Source: Lactovum sp047974165 (GTDB lineage Bacteria > Bacillota > Bacilli > Lactobacillales > Streptococcaceae). Taken from it: a stretch of DNA of 42,732 bases. The notes beneath the pieces are model-generated. The model saw only the letters and a list, made by a program, of their open reading frames with translations. It was not told the DNA's origin and searched no databases. Where the stretch lies: contig JBKECB010000080.1 of the NCBI GenBank assembly GCA_047974165.1, positions 1 to 42,732 on the forward strand. The letters run 5' to 3'. Of this stretch, positions 7,446 to 15,142 are shown piece after piece (within the stretch, counting starts at the first letter, position 1; each line of letters starts with the position of its first letter). The position numbers were made by a program, and so were the translations under genes.

Positions 7446-8396
7446 TTATTTTTGTGTATTTTCACTATTGTATTTTTCATCTTCTGAAATTGTGGCTGAG
7501 ACTACTGCACCATCTGTATTTGTAAATGTTCGATAGCGATTGAGAGAAAATAATCCATCTGAATTTCTTGCAGCTGCATTAACTGCAATAAGTCCATCAT
7601 ATGTTCTACCTGGATCAAGAAGTCCCATTTTATAGCCTAATTCCCTTGCAATTGGCTCAGTACTTGCATTATGACTTCCAGCAGGATAACACAAGGCAAT
7701 TGTCTCTTGTTGAAGCAAATCATCCAGGTAAGCTTTAGATTCTTCTAATTCAGATTTTTGAGTCTCATCTGTTGAGATATTTAAATCAACATGGCTGACA
7801 GTATGACTCTGAAAGTCAACATAGCTACTTTCTGACATTTCTTTTATTTGATTGGTAGTAAGATAACCTGCACGATTATTTTTAACTTTATTTGTAATAA
7901 TAAAGCTTGTCGCATGCATCTTATACTTCTTTAATAAAGGAAAGACACTATCATAAAAATCTTGATAGCCATCATCAAATGTCAACCAGATTATTTTTTC
8001 AGATGGTTTTGTTTGCGTTGTTAAAATTTTATGAGCTTCTTGAGTTGAAACGGTATAAATCTCTTTAGCCTGTAAAACTTGAAGAACACTTTCTAAATTT
8101 TCAGGACTTACATAATTATTATTAGGAGTATTTCCTGAAATGTTATGATACATTAAAGTAGGTAAATAATTTTCTGCTTTTGTTGTTAACCACTTTTTTT
8201 CGACTGATGAACTAGGACTTTGTGAACTTGAGCTAATACTAGTTTTAATTTCTGAAGTCTCTTGTTTTTCTTCTTTATCATCGAAAGGTTTCATTAGCAA
8301 AATATAAGTAATTAAAATAAGGATAATCGATAAAATTATAAAAATAAACTGTCCAAGATAATTTTTTTTACGCCTGTACCTTTTTCTTCGTTCCAT
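7446..8396 (-). CDS. Membrane-anchored polysaccharide deacetylase (CE4 family)
   Basis: A 316-residue protein with a basic N-terminus, one membrane segment (about 15-35), a serine-rich linker (about 48-66) and a NodB-type deacetylase domain. Family motifs are LPTLMYHNIS (about 78-87), the catalytic LTFDDG (138-143, aspartates 141-142), and the metal-binding SHTVSH (H198 and H202). Such enzymes remove N-acetyl groups from peptidoglycan or surface polysaccharide outside the cell; the exact substrate is not evident. Its start overlaps the upstream membrane-protein gene by 29 bases, suggesting a three-gene unit with the HAD phosphatase. No clear terminator follows before the small RNA promoter. 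Confidence 0.87.
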   Translation of the reverse strand: MERRKRYRRKKNYLGQFIFIILSIILILITYILLMKPFDDKEEKQETSEIKTSISSSSQSPSSSVEKKWLTTKAENYLPTLMYHNISGNTPNNNYVSPENLESVLQVLQAKEIYTVSTQEAHKILTTQTKPSEKIIWLTFDDGYQDFYDSVFPLLKKYKMHATSFIITNKVKNNRAGYLTTNQIKEMSESSYVDFQSHTVSHVDLNISTDETQKSELEESKAYLDDLLQQETIALCYPAGSHNASTEPIARELGYKMGLLDPGRTYDGLIAVNAAARNSDGLFSLNRYRTFTNTDGAVVSATISEDEKYNSENTQK

Positions 8397-9003
8397 TTTT
8401 TAATCTTTTCCTTCCTTTAATAATAAAAAATAAAAATACTAACTCATAAATAAATAAAAATATTATAAAACAATACATAAAGAAATTTTCAGTTAATACA
8501 TTGATAACTGGATCTGTTAAAGGGTTAAATAGCCAGCTGTCATCTCTAAAGAAAATCTTATGAAAGAAGATAAAGAAATTATCAAAGCCTATCAGTAGTG
8601 TAAATAAGATAAAAACTATAGGAAGACTTACTAATACGATAAGGTCTTGATAAAAATAAATATAGAGATAATCTTTTAACCATAAAATAAAGAAATAAAA
8701 GAGAATAATTGTAAGTAAAATAACAAGAAGAAAGAGCCATTTTACCTGAGCAAAGTGTTCGAGAGCAGAAAGAGAACTTGGGAAATCTGGCATTTTTAAA
8801 TGAGACTTAAAAGGATTCAAAAGATAAGAAATTAAAATATTATAATTTTTCATTAAAGTCTCAGAAGAGAGACCTGAAATTTTAGTTAAATTTTCCCAGG
8901 AAATATCAAAATAAAAAAGAGGAATAGAAAGTATAAAAGTTGAAAAAATGGAAAAAGAAAGAATCCATAGATTTCCTAAACTAAAAAATATTCTTTCTTT
9001 CAT
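8368..9003 (-). CDS. TIGR01906 family integral membrane protein
   Basis: A 211-residue protein with hydrophobic segments near 5-30, 90-115, 120-150 and 175-200 and a lysine-rich C-terminus. Layout and position match the TIGR01906 family, which is usually found beside the HAD-IIA phosphatase gene as here. Its function is unknown. The ATG at 9003 was chosen because it overlaps the HAD stop codon in a TAATG arrangement; an in-frame ATG four codons earlier (9015) is also possible. It overlaps the deacetylase gene by 29 bases. Confidence 0.7.
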   Translation of the reverse strand: MKERIFFSLGNLWILSFSIFSTFILSIPLFYFDISWENLTKISGLSSETLMKNYNILISYLLNPFKSHLKMPDFPSSLSALEHFAQVKWLFLLVILLTIILFYFFILWLKDYLYIYFYQDLIVLVSLPIVFILFTLLIGFDNFFIFFHKIFFRDDSWLFNPLTDPVINVLTENFFMYCFIIFLFIYELVFLFFIIKGRKRLKNGTKKKVQA

Positions 9004-9776
9004 TAAAGTTCCCATTCATCAAGGCTTGAAATAACATAGGTTGGTGGGATAGGTAAAGTTAAAACTTCTTCTGCTTTTGTAAAGCCTGTTGTCACTAGAA
9101 GACTGTCAATTCCATTATCAATTCCAGCACGAATATCTGTCAAATAATTATCCCCAACAAGAAGAAGGTCTTCTTTTTTTATTCCCATTTTTTTAACAAC
9201 AATATCCATAATAATAGACTCAGGCTTTCCAACATAAATTGGACTTACTTGTGTAGCTGCTTCTACTGCTTTTATAATGGTTCCTGAACCTGGAAGTAAT
9301 CCTTCTGAAGTTGGTAAGTTAAGATCAGCATTACTTGCTATAAACTTTGCTCCTTTTTGAATTGCAAAAGTTGCTGTTTTGAGTTTGTCATAATTAAAAT
9401 TAAAATCAATAGCCACCACAACATAATCAGGATTGAGACTATCTTCAATGTATCCAGCTGCTTGAATTTCTGACTTTAATCCCTCTTCTCCAATGACGTA
9501 TACTTTATTTCCAAGATTAAGTTCCTTCATGTATTCTACAATGGCTAAAGAAACAGTATAAATGCTATCTAACGCTGTATCAATATTAAATTTTTCTTTT
9601 AATCTTTTCTGAACTAATTCTGGACATTTACTTGAGTTATTTGTTAAAAAAAGATAAGGAATATTGGCTTCTTGTAAACGATGAATAAATTTTTCTCCTG
9701 CAGGAATACGTCCCTCACCAAGATATATTGTTCCATCTAAATCAATAATATAAGCTTTATAATTTTTCTTTTTCAT
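9003..9776 (-). CDS. HAD-IIA family sugar-phosphatase-like hydrolase (NagD/YutF type)
   Basis: A 257-residue cytoplasmic phosphatase. Motif I is IIDLDGTIYLG (about 10-20, nucleophile and acid aspartates), motif II is FLTNNSSK (about 43-50), and motif III/IV is a lysine in YVGKPE (about 177) with LLVGDNYLTDIRAG (about 200). Size and motifs fit the HAD-IIA subgroup related to NagD and YutF (TIGR01457), thought to dephosphorylate small sugar phosphates or nucleotides; the true substrate is unknown. It is the first gene of the unit with the TIGR01906 protein and the deacetylase. It has no Shine-Dalgarno, and a TATAAT box ends six bases before the ATG, a leaderless layout. Confidence 0.88.
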   Translation of the reverse strand: MKKKNYKAYIIDLDGTIYLGEGRIPAGEKFIHRLQEANIPYLFLTNNSSKCPELVQKRLKEKFNIDTALDSIYTVSLAIVEYMKELNLGNKVYVIGEEGLKSEIQAAGYIEDSLNPDYVVVAIDFNFNYDKLKTATFAIQKGAKFIASNADLNLPTSEGLLPGSGTIIKAVEAATQVSPIYVGKPESIIMDIVVKKMGIKKEDLLLVGDNYLTDIRAGIDNGIDSLLVTTGFTKAEEVLTLPIPPTYVISSLDEWEL

Positions 9777-9782
9777 AATTTA

Positions 9783-9791
9783 ATTATAACA
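9783..9791 (-). promoter_or_regulatory. HAD-gene extended -10 promoter, leaderless layout
   Basis: Minus strand TGTTATAAT, then TAAATT, then ATG. No Shine-Dalgarno is present and no good -35 box was found. The bases between the box and the ATG are identical to those upstream of hemW. Confidence 0.6.
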
Positions 9792-9844
9792 TTCTACTTC
9801 TTAATTATCTTTTATTAACTTTTAAGAATTTTTTATCTTTTTAC

Positions 9845-9873
9845 TTTAGAGAATTTTCTATTTATGTTAAAAT
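9845..9873 (+). promoter_or_regulatory. Promoter of the lipoteichoic acid synthase operon
   Basis: TTTAGA at 9845-9850 (4 of 6 consensus), a 17-base spacer ending in TGT, and TAAAAT at 9868-9873, an extended -10. The start would leave a leader of about 35 bases with GAGGTGA before the TTG start codon. Confidence 0.55.
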
Positions 9874-9914
9874 AAGAGCTAAACGATTTATTTATTATTT
9901 AGATGAGGTGACTT

Positions 9915-12071
9915 TTGAAAAAATTATTTTCAGCTTTTGATAATCGGCTAGGCTTAATATTATGGCTAACCTTTTTTATGTGGCTTAAGACAATGTTTGC
10001 TTATTTTGTTGAAATGGAAAAATTACATAGCCGTGGATGGGCAGATACCATTTTAATTATTGCTAATCCTATTGGTTTTACTTTTTTATTTTTTTCATTG
10101 CTTCTTTTTATAAAGCGAACGCAATTATTTTATATTTCAGTTACATTAATGGAAATCTTAGGGACTGTTCTCGTTTATGGAAACACTCTTTATTATCGTG
10201 AATTTAAAGATTTTCTATCTATCGCAACGATTACCGGTGGAGCAGGTATGATGGGTGAAGGGTTTGACTTCACGTCTATTTCTCTACATTGGTATGATCT
10301 CATATTCTGGATTGATTTTATTATTATTTTTTCTCTTATTTTTATGAAAAAGATAAAAATGGATACAATAAAACCAACACGTCTTTACTCCTTTAAGATG
10401 GTAAGTATTGGATTAATGCTTTTTTGTATGAGTTTTTGGTTTGGTGATATGAGTAAACACCGTTTGGTTTCACGACAAGCTAATGACAATACTTATATTG
10501 TTCGCTTTCTAGGCTTAGGGCCATGGTTAGTTACAAATGGCTGGTACACACGTGTTGCCGAAGAAGCGCGTGAAAATGCAACAGAAAATGATTTTCTAAA
10601 AGTTCAGCAATATGTAAAAGAAAATCGATATCTTGCCCCTAATATTGAGTTTGTTGGAGAGGGTGAAAATGCACTTGCTAAAAATAGAAATATTATTGTT
10701 ATTCACTTAGAAAGCTTCCAACAAGATTTACTTGACTTAAAAATTAATGATAAAGAAGTTACCCCTTTTCTTAACTCAATTTATCACTCCAATAGTACTT
10801 ATTCCTTTAGTAATTTTTATAACCAAGTGGGACAGGGAAAAACTTCCGATGCTGAAATTTTACTTGAAACCTCAACTTTTGGACTTTCAAGTGGCTCAGT
10901 ATTTACTCGTTTAGGTGGTAGTCGAACTTTCCAAGCTATGCCTGCTATTTTAAATCAATTAGAGGGTTATTCAAGTGCTGTCTTTCATGCAAATTATGGC
11001 TCTTTCTATAATCGCCAAAATGCTTATCTTCAACTTGGCTATCAAAATTTCTTTGATCAAGCTTATTGGGATAAGACTTCTGACAATTCAACAACTTGGG
11101 GAATTAAAGATAAAGTCTTATTTCCACAGTCAATTCAATACTTAGAACAAATTCAGCAACCTTTTTATGTCAAGTATCTGACTGTTTCTAATCATACACC
11201 TTATACTGGACTTTTAAAGGAGGAGTTAGATCCAAACTTTGAAACAACAGATTCTGGTAGTGATATCGTAGATAATTATTTCTTAACAGCTCATTATTTG
11301 GATGAGTCTATCGAGGAATTCTTTAATTATCTAAAAGCAAGTGGCCTTTACAATTCTTCTATGATTGTTCTTTATGGTGATCACTATGGAATTACGGGAG
11401 CCGCAACAAAAAACTATGCTGAAGCAATTGGTCAGAATCCAATTACTTGGGATGATTACGATAACACACAGATGCAGCGTGTGCCATTTATGATTCATAT
11501 CCCTGGACAAAAAGATGGCTATATTTCAGATACTCTTGCAGGTGAACTTGATGTTATGCCTACACTTGAGCACCTCTTAGGTATTAATACAGAAAACTAC
11601 ATCCAATTAGGTCAAGATTTATTTGCTGAAGGACGTGAAGATTTTATTGCTTTACGAAGTGGTGGATTTATCACTCCAATGATATTAAAACCTAAAGAAA
11701 CAAGTAATGCCTATTATAATACAAAAACAGGTGAAGTACTTGCTCTAACAGAAGAGCAGAAAGTTTATGTTGCTAATATTGAGCAAAAAGTTACCACACT
11801 TCTTGAAATGTCTGATGCTATCAACACACAAGATCTTCTTCGCTTTTACACACCTAAAGGATTTACAGAGGTTGATTCTGAAGCCTACAACTATGATGTA
11901 AAGCCAACAAAAGAGAGACTGGCAGAACAGATTGAACTTCTAAAGGCAAAATCAACGGCCTTAATTTCTCAAAAAGGTAAGAGTACAGTAGATCTTTTCC
12001 AAGAAAAAGTTCGTCCTGAAATAAGTACAGATACAACAAGCGAAAGTTCAGAGAAAGGAGATGACAAATGA
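9915..12071 (+). CDS. ltaS: Lipoteichoic acid synthase (LtaS family)
   Basis: A 718-residue membrane enzyme that polymerises glycerol phosphate from phosphatidylglycerol into lipoteichoic acid on the outer face of the membrane. Five membrane helices (about 13-32, 45-66, 70-90, 127-145, 158-177) precede an extracellular sulfatase-fold domain. Catalytic features seen are E266 in VIHLESFQ, the nucleophile T310 in GQGKTSDAE, and the metal-binding GDHYGI near residue 490. The C-terminus is a charged, serine-rich tail. The start is TTG at 9915 with GAGGTGA at a normal distance. The next gene overlaps it by 4 bases. Family assignment is firm; primase or secondary LtaS-like roles cannot be excluded without seeing paralogues. 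Confidence 0.92.
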   Translation: MKKLFSAFDNRLGLILWLTFFMWLKTMFAYFVEMEKLHSRGWADTILIIANPIGFTFLFFSLLLFIKRTQLFYISVTLMEILGTVLVYGNTLYYREFKDFLSIATITGGAGMMGEGFDFTSISLHWYDLIFWIDFIIIFSLIFMKKIKMDTIKPTRLYSFKMVSIGLMLFCMSFWFGDMSKHRLVSRQANDNTYIVRFLGLGPWLVTNGWYTRVAEEARENATENDFLKVQQYVKENRYLAPNIEFVGEGENALAKNRNIIVIHLESFQQDLLDLKINDKEVTPFLNSIYHSNSTYSFSNFYNQVGQGKTSDAEILLETSTFGLSSGSVFTRLGGSRTFQAMPAILNQLEGYSSAVFHANYGSFYNRQNAYLQLGYQNFFDQAYWDKTSDNSTTWGIKDKVLFPQSIQYLEQIQQPFYVKYLTVSNHTPYTGLLKEELDPNFETTDSGSDIVDNYFLTAHYLDESIEEFFNYLKASGLYNSSMIVLYGDHYGITGAATKNYAEAIGQNPITWDDYDNTQMQRVPFMIHIPGQKDGYISDTLAGELDVMPTLEHLLGINTENYIQLGQDLFAEGREDFIALRSGGFITPMILKPKETSNAYYNTKTGEVLALTEEQKVYVANIEQKVTTLLEMSDAINTQDLLRFYTPKGFTEVDSEAYNYDVKPTKERLAEQIELLKAKSTALISQKGKSTVDLFQEKVRPEISTDTTSESSEKGDDK

Positions 12072-12484
12072 AATCAGGTTATTTTTTACCACTAAACAAT
12101 CTTTTTAAATTAGCTTGGATTTGGTGGGTTATCTCTTTAAGTTTCCAACAGATTATTTTCTTTGAATTTAATATGAAATGGAATTTTATCACAATTTCTC
12201 TTGCAATAGTCGTTGTCATCTACCTTGCTTTCCTCATTCGTCAAAGACGATTCTTCATTTCAAACAGTCACCTTTATATAACTTCAGATTTCAAATTAGA
12301 TATGACAGAATTTAATTGTGAACAAATTATGGCAGTTAAGCTTTCTAGATTTAAATTTAGTTTTATCCATGCTGGAAAATTCCATGAGTTTATTATTTAT
12401 GGCCGATCACATAGCTTGCTAAAGAGATTACTTGAGGAAAATAAAATTGAATATATTAATTATAAAGAAAAGGCTTCAAATTGA
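12068..12484 (+). CDS. Small two-helix membrane protein, EbsA-like
   Basis: A 138-residue protein with two adjacent membrane helices (about 13-32 and 38-57) followed by a roughly 80-residue soluble domain that looks like a small PH-type beta fold. Size and architecture resemble the EbsA family of lactic acid bacteria, whose molecular role is unclear, but I see no diagnostic motif. Its start overlaps the ltaS stop in an ATGA arrangement, so the two are translated together, and a role in envelope assembly is plausible. The gene ends just before a strong symmetric terminator. Confidence 0.5.
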   Translation: MKSGYFLPLNNLFKLAWIWWVISLSFQQIIFFEFNMKWNFITISLAIVVVIYLAFLIRQRRFFISNSHLYITSDFKLDMTEFNCEQIMAVKLSRFKFSFIHAGKFHEFIIYGRSHSLLKRLLEENKIEYINYKEKASN

Positions 12485-12500
12485 AGTCTTTTCTTATAAT

Positions 12501-12528
12501 AAAAAAATAGCTCGAAAGCTATTTTTTT
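12501..12528. terminator. Symmetric terminator between convergent operons
   Basis: Perfect 12-bp arms (12501-12512 and 12517-12528), loop CGAA, with seven A and seven T residues at the outer ends. It serves the ltaS operon on the plus strand and khpA on the minus strand; the khpA stop codon overlaps its last bases. Confidence 0.9.
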
Positions 12529-12775
12529 AATCGTCTTGATCTACAAGTAAACGAATTTTCTTCTTTCCTTCTTCAACAGGAATAGAATAAATAATTGTTC
12601 TAATAGCTTGAATAATACGACCTTGACGACCAATAACATGACCTAAATCACTTTGATCTACTTGGAGATGATACTCTTCAAACTCTTCACCGTCTTGAAT
12701 AGAAAGTGAAACTACAGCAGGATTTGACACAAGTGGTTTTACTATTGTCAAAATCAATTCTTTGATATCAGTCAT
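12527..12775 (-). CDS. khpA: KH-domain RNA-binding protein KhpA
   Basis: An 82-residue single KH-domain protein. The RNA-binding GxxG loop is seen as GRQG in GHVIGRQGRIIQ (about 46-57). KhpA pairs with KhpB/EloR in Gram-positive bacteria and affects cell elongation and RNA metabolism. It follows rpsP by 36 bases in the usual rpsP-khpA order, but rimM and trmD, often next, are absent because the operon ends at a terminator. It is probably transcribed from the rpsP promoter. Confidence 0.93.
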   Translation of the reverse strand: MTDIKELILTIVKPLVSNPAVVSLSIQDGEEFEEYHLQVDQSDLGHVIGRQGRIIQAIRTIIYSIPVEEGKKKIRLLVDQDD

Positions 12776-12811
12776 TTGATATGCTCCTTTTCGTATTATC
12801 TAATATAATAC

Positions 12812-13087
12812 TTATTTTTTTCCATATTTTGTCTCGTGGAATTTTTTCATAATTCCTTCTTTAGACAAAATATTTTTGACAGTATTAGATGGTTGTGCAC
12901 CATTTTCTAACCACTCAAGAATACGATCTTCTTTAAGTGATACTTGATTTTCCTCAAGTAAAGGATTGTAAGTACCAACAGTTTCGATAAAACGTCCATC
13001 ACGTGGTGAACGACTATCAGCAATGTTAATACGGTAGAAAGGCTTTTTCTTTGAGCCCATACGAGTCATACGAATTTTTACAGACAT
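12812..13087 (-). CDS. rpsP: 30S ribosomal protein S16
   Basis: A 91-residue ribosomal protein with the hallmark N-terminus VKIRMTRMGSKKKPFYRINIADSRSPRDGR. That pattern spans residues 3-32 and the key part is RMGSKKKPFYRI. S16 is needed for assembly of the 5' domain of the small subunit. The start has a typical upstream AAGGAAT. The promoter lies about 50 bases upstream, and its -35 box is embedded in the terminator of the preceding sortase gene. Confidence 0.97.
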   Translation of the reverse strand: MSVKIRMTRMGSKKKPFYRINIADSRSPRDGRFIETVGTYNPLLEENQVSLKEDRILEWLENGAQPSNTVKNILSKEGIMKKFHETKYGKK

Positions 13088-13137
13088 ATTAATTCCTTTA
13101 ATCTAAATAATAATAAACAGTCATTTGCTTATACATA

Positions 13138-13166
13138 AGGATAGCATAAATAAAATCATCTGTCAA
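13138..13166 (-). promoter_or_regulatory. rpsP promoter
   Basis: Minus strand TTGACA (13166-13161), 17 bases, TATCCT (13143-13138) preceded by TGC, an extended -10. The -35 box is part of the downstream arm of the srtA terminator hairpin. Confidence 0.75.
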
Positions 13167-13184
13167 GAAAAAAACTTGACAGAT
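13158..13184 (-). terminator. srtA terminator
   Basis: Arms ATCTGTCAAG (13158-13167) and CTTGACAGAT (13175-13184) with a 7-base A/T loop, placed 6 bases after the sortase stop codon. The U-tract on the minus strand (GATTTTATTT) is moderate. The arm contains the rpsP -35 box. Confidence 0.7.
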
Positions 13185-13190
13185 ATATTT

Positions 13191-13910
13191 TTAAGATTGG
13201 AATTGATTATACTTCATTTCAAAAGCTGAGATTACCTCTGAAGGAGATTTTGAAAAGCTAAAGGTCTTTTCTAACTTTCCATGAACAATAAGCCTTGCTG
13301 TTGCTGCTGCATCTGTACATGTGACAAGAGTAATTTCTTTTTCTCCTTCATGATCTTCAATAATTGTAACTTCTTCTGGATTTACCGTATAAATCTTATC
13401 AATAACATACTGATAAACTTTTTCTTTATCTGTAAGGTAAATTTTCATATTTTCTTTTGCTTCTGTTAAAGGAGAAAATAAAAGCTCTGATGCTCCTGCA
13501 ATAGAAAAAACATGATGACTAGCTAAGGCATAATTTCCCTTACCCATTTCTTGATTTTCTTTCATTGTCCCCGCTCCATAAAGTAAGGCATCTGAGTTTA
13601 ACCCAAGAAATATAGGAAGATTAATCCCCACATCAGGAATAGCCATCCCTCCAATAACAGGAAAATTTTGCTGAGTCTGGCTACTTACAACTGAGCTAAA
13701 ATCAACAGATTCTACCTGTTCAAAATTAAAGTCAGCTTCCTTATCTAGATTTTTCTTTAAGCTATCAGAATCATAATTAGAAACAAGATAACTATTTGTT
13801 TTATTTGCAATCATCATATTTCTTATTGACTTATTAAATATTAATGATAAGCCAACTAAAATTAAAAGTATAAAGAGAACAATATTTAGTCCGCTTTTAA
13901 TTTTTTTCAT
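13191..13910 (-). CDS. srtA: Class A sortase
   Basis: A 239-residue membrane-anchored transpeptidase that attaches LPxTG proteins to peptidoglycan. The N-terminus is basic with one membrane helix (about 7-25). The catalytic domain shows H132 in YALASHHV, C198 in TLVTCTD and R206 in TARLIVHG. The start has an excellent AAAGGAGG. In streptococci and lactococci srtA usually follows gyrA directly; here a secreted CHAP-hydrolase gene lies between them, and each gene has its own promoter and terminator. A TGATAAAAT extended -10 lies about 35 bases upstream of the start. Confidence 0.94.
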   Translation of the reverse strand: MKKIKSGLNIVLFILLILVGLSLIFNKSIRNMMIANKTNSYLVSNYDSDSLKKNLDKEADFNFEQVESVDFSSVVSSQTQQNFPVIGGMAIPDVGINLPIFLGLNSDALLYGAGTMKENQEMGKGNYALASHHVFSIAGASELLFSPLTEAKENMKIYLTDKEKVYQYVIDKIYTVNPEEVTIIEDHEGEKEITLVTCTDAAATARLIVHGKLEKTFSFSKSPSEVISAFEMKYNQFQS

Positions 13911-13990
13911 ATGACCTCCTTTATTTGATTTATTTTCTATTTGCTTATTTTATCATAAATAACAAGACTTATAAAGAGAGATAGCATAGA

Positions 13991-14021
13991 AAAAATCTTG
14001 AGTTATTTTCTCAAGATTTTT
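13991..14021 (-). terminator. Terminator of the CHAP-hydrolase gene
   Basis: Twelve-bp perfect arms (13991-14002 and 14010-14021) around TTATTTT, with A/T-rich ends giving a U-tract on the minus strand. It begins 3 bases after the stop codon. Confidence 0.85.
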
Positions 14022-14024
14022 AAT

Positions 14025-15002
14025 TTATTCTTTAAAGGCAACTTTTTCTTTAACCCAACCTTCTTTTAAAAGAACTTTAATTTCATTGTCATCGCTGGTA
14101 AAGAGATGTGAATTTTTCTCACTATTATATAAGCGGAAAACGTCCTTACCTTTAGTAGGAGCTTCCCAAGCAATCCCTTCATCATTCCAACCTTTTTCAA
14201 TATACTCTTTAACTTCACTTGCTTCAGTCGTATAGATATGCTCACCTGTTACTTTATTATAAACACAATAAACAGGAACACCTGAAGTTACAGTACTAAA
14301 TACAGTTTTCTCATACTGATAACCTTCAAAGATAATTTTTTTAACTTCTTCTTTATCAGTCGTAAAGTAATGATCACCACTCGATATATTGTATAAGCGG
14401 TAAACTTTATTTGAAACAGTTGGAATACTATCCTCTGTATTTAACATCGGACGTTGAACTCCCCAAAAATCTTGACCGTATAATCCACTTGTGTTACGTG
14501 AATATTCTTGAACACTTACATTTCCTGAGACATTTTGTTCAAGAGTTGTAAAGCTATCACCTGTAGAGGCAATAACAATTCCAACATGTCCACTACTACC
14601 ACCAATCCAAATTGCAATATCACCTGCTTGAGGTTTTGACTGCTCTTTAGACAGACGTTTAAATCCAGTATAATCATTATAAGGATAATCTGTTGCATTT
14701 CCTAAGATACGTGTACCAAATAAATAATTAGAATAAGCCATTGGTAAGTCAACACATTGTGCGCCATAAGCACCATCGAAGTCAATGCTTAATCCACGAA
14801 CTGAATTAGCCCAAGAAATTGCTTCGCTTAAAGATTTTTGAGAGCTTTGACTAAGAGTTGAAATTTTTGCTTTTTCACTATTAGAGTTTGTTACTGTTTT
14901 TGTTGGGGTTACTGCTTTTGCAACAGCTGGACTTGAAATACTTGAACCAAAGGCTGCTACTGCAGCTACAAGATATTTCGTACTTCTTAAGTTTATTTTC
15001 AC
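14025..15002 (-). CDS. Secreted CHAP-domain cell-wall hydrolase with three DUF5648 repeats
   Basis: A 325-residue secreted protein. A signal peptide ends near residue 30 (SSPAVAKA). A linker precedes the CHAP amidase/endopeptidase domain (about 58-186), with nucleophile C83 in GAQCVDLP, the GDIAIWIGGSSGHVGI block with H139, and a final FWGVQRP. Three tandem repeats follow (about 199-237, 243-282, 287-323), each with the pattern VxRLYNxxSGxHxxTT, recognisable as the DUF5648 family, perhaps a wall-binding module. The domain order suggests a peptidoglycan hydrolase acting outside the cell. The start is GTG with only a weak Shine-Dalgarno. It has its own promoter and terminator between gyrA and srtA. 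Confidence 0.85.
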   Translation of the reverse strand: MKINLRSTKYLVAAVAAFGSSISSPAVAKAVTPTKTVTNSNSEKAKISTLSQSSQKSLSEAISWANSVRGLSIDFDGAYGAQCVDLPMAYSNYLFGTRILGNATDYPYNDYTGFKRLSKEQSKPQAGDIAIWIGGSSGHVGIVIASTGDSFTTLEQNVSGNVSVQEYSRNTSGLYGQDFWGVQRPMLNTEDSIPTVSNKVYRLYNISSGDHYFTTDKEEVKKIIFEGYQYEKTVFSTVTSGVPVYCVYNKVTGEHIYTTEASEVKEYIEKGWNDEGIAWEAPTKGKDVFRLYNSEKNSHLFTSDDNEIKVLLKEGWVKEKVAFKE

Positions 15003-15079
15003 TTTATTTTCTCACTTTTGTTTTTATTAGCTAAATAAAATTATTTAGATTTAAGCTAAGTATTTTATAAAGATATTTC

Positions 15080-15108
15080 ATTTTACCAAAAGAATAGATA
15101 ATTTGCAA
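15080..15108 (-). promoter_or_regulatory. Promoter of the CHAP-hydrolase gene
   Basis: Minus strand TTGCAA (15108-15103), 17 bases ending in TGG, TAAAAT (15085-15080). It is an extended -10 promoter leaving a leader of about 70 bases that is A-rich with no obvious fold. Confidence 0.7.
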
Positions 15109-15142
15109 TAGCTAGTAAGTTTTTACCATTAACACTGCTATC

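Noticed and set aside
13281..13469. Plus-strand cysteine-rich ORF (run of CCCCC)
   Set aside because: It is antisense to the sortase catalytic region, has no RBS, and its composition is a by-product of alanine and threonine codons on the other strand.
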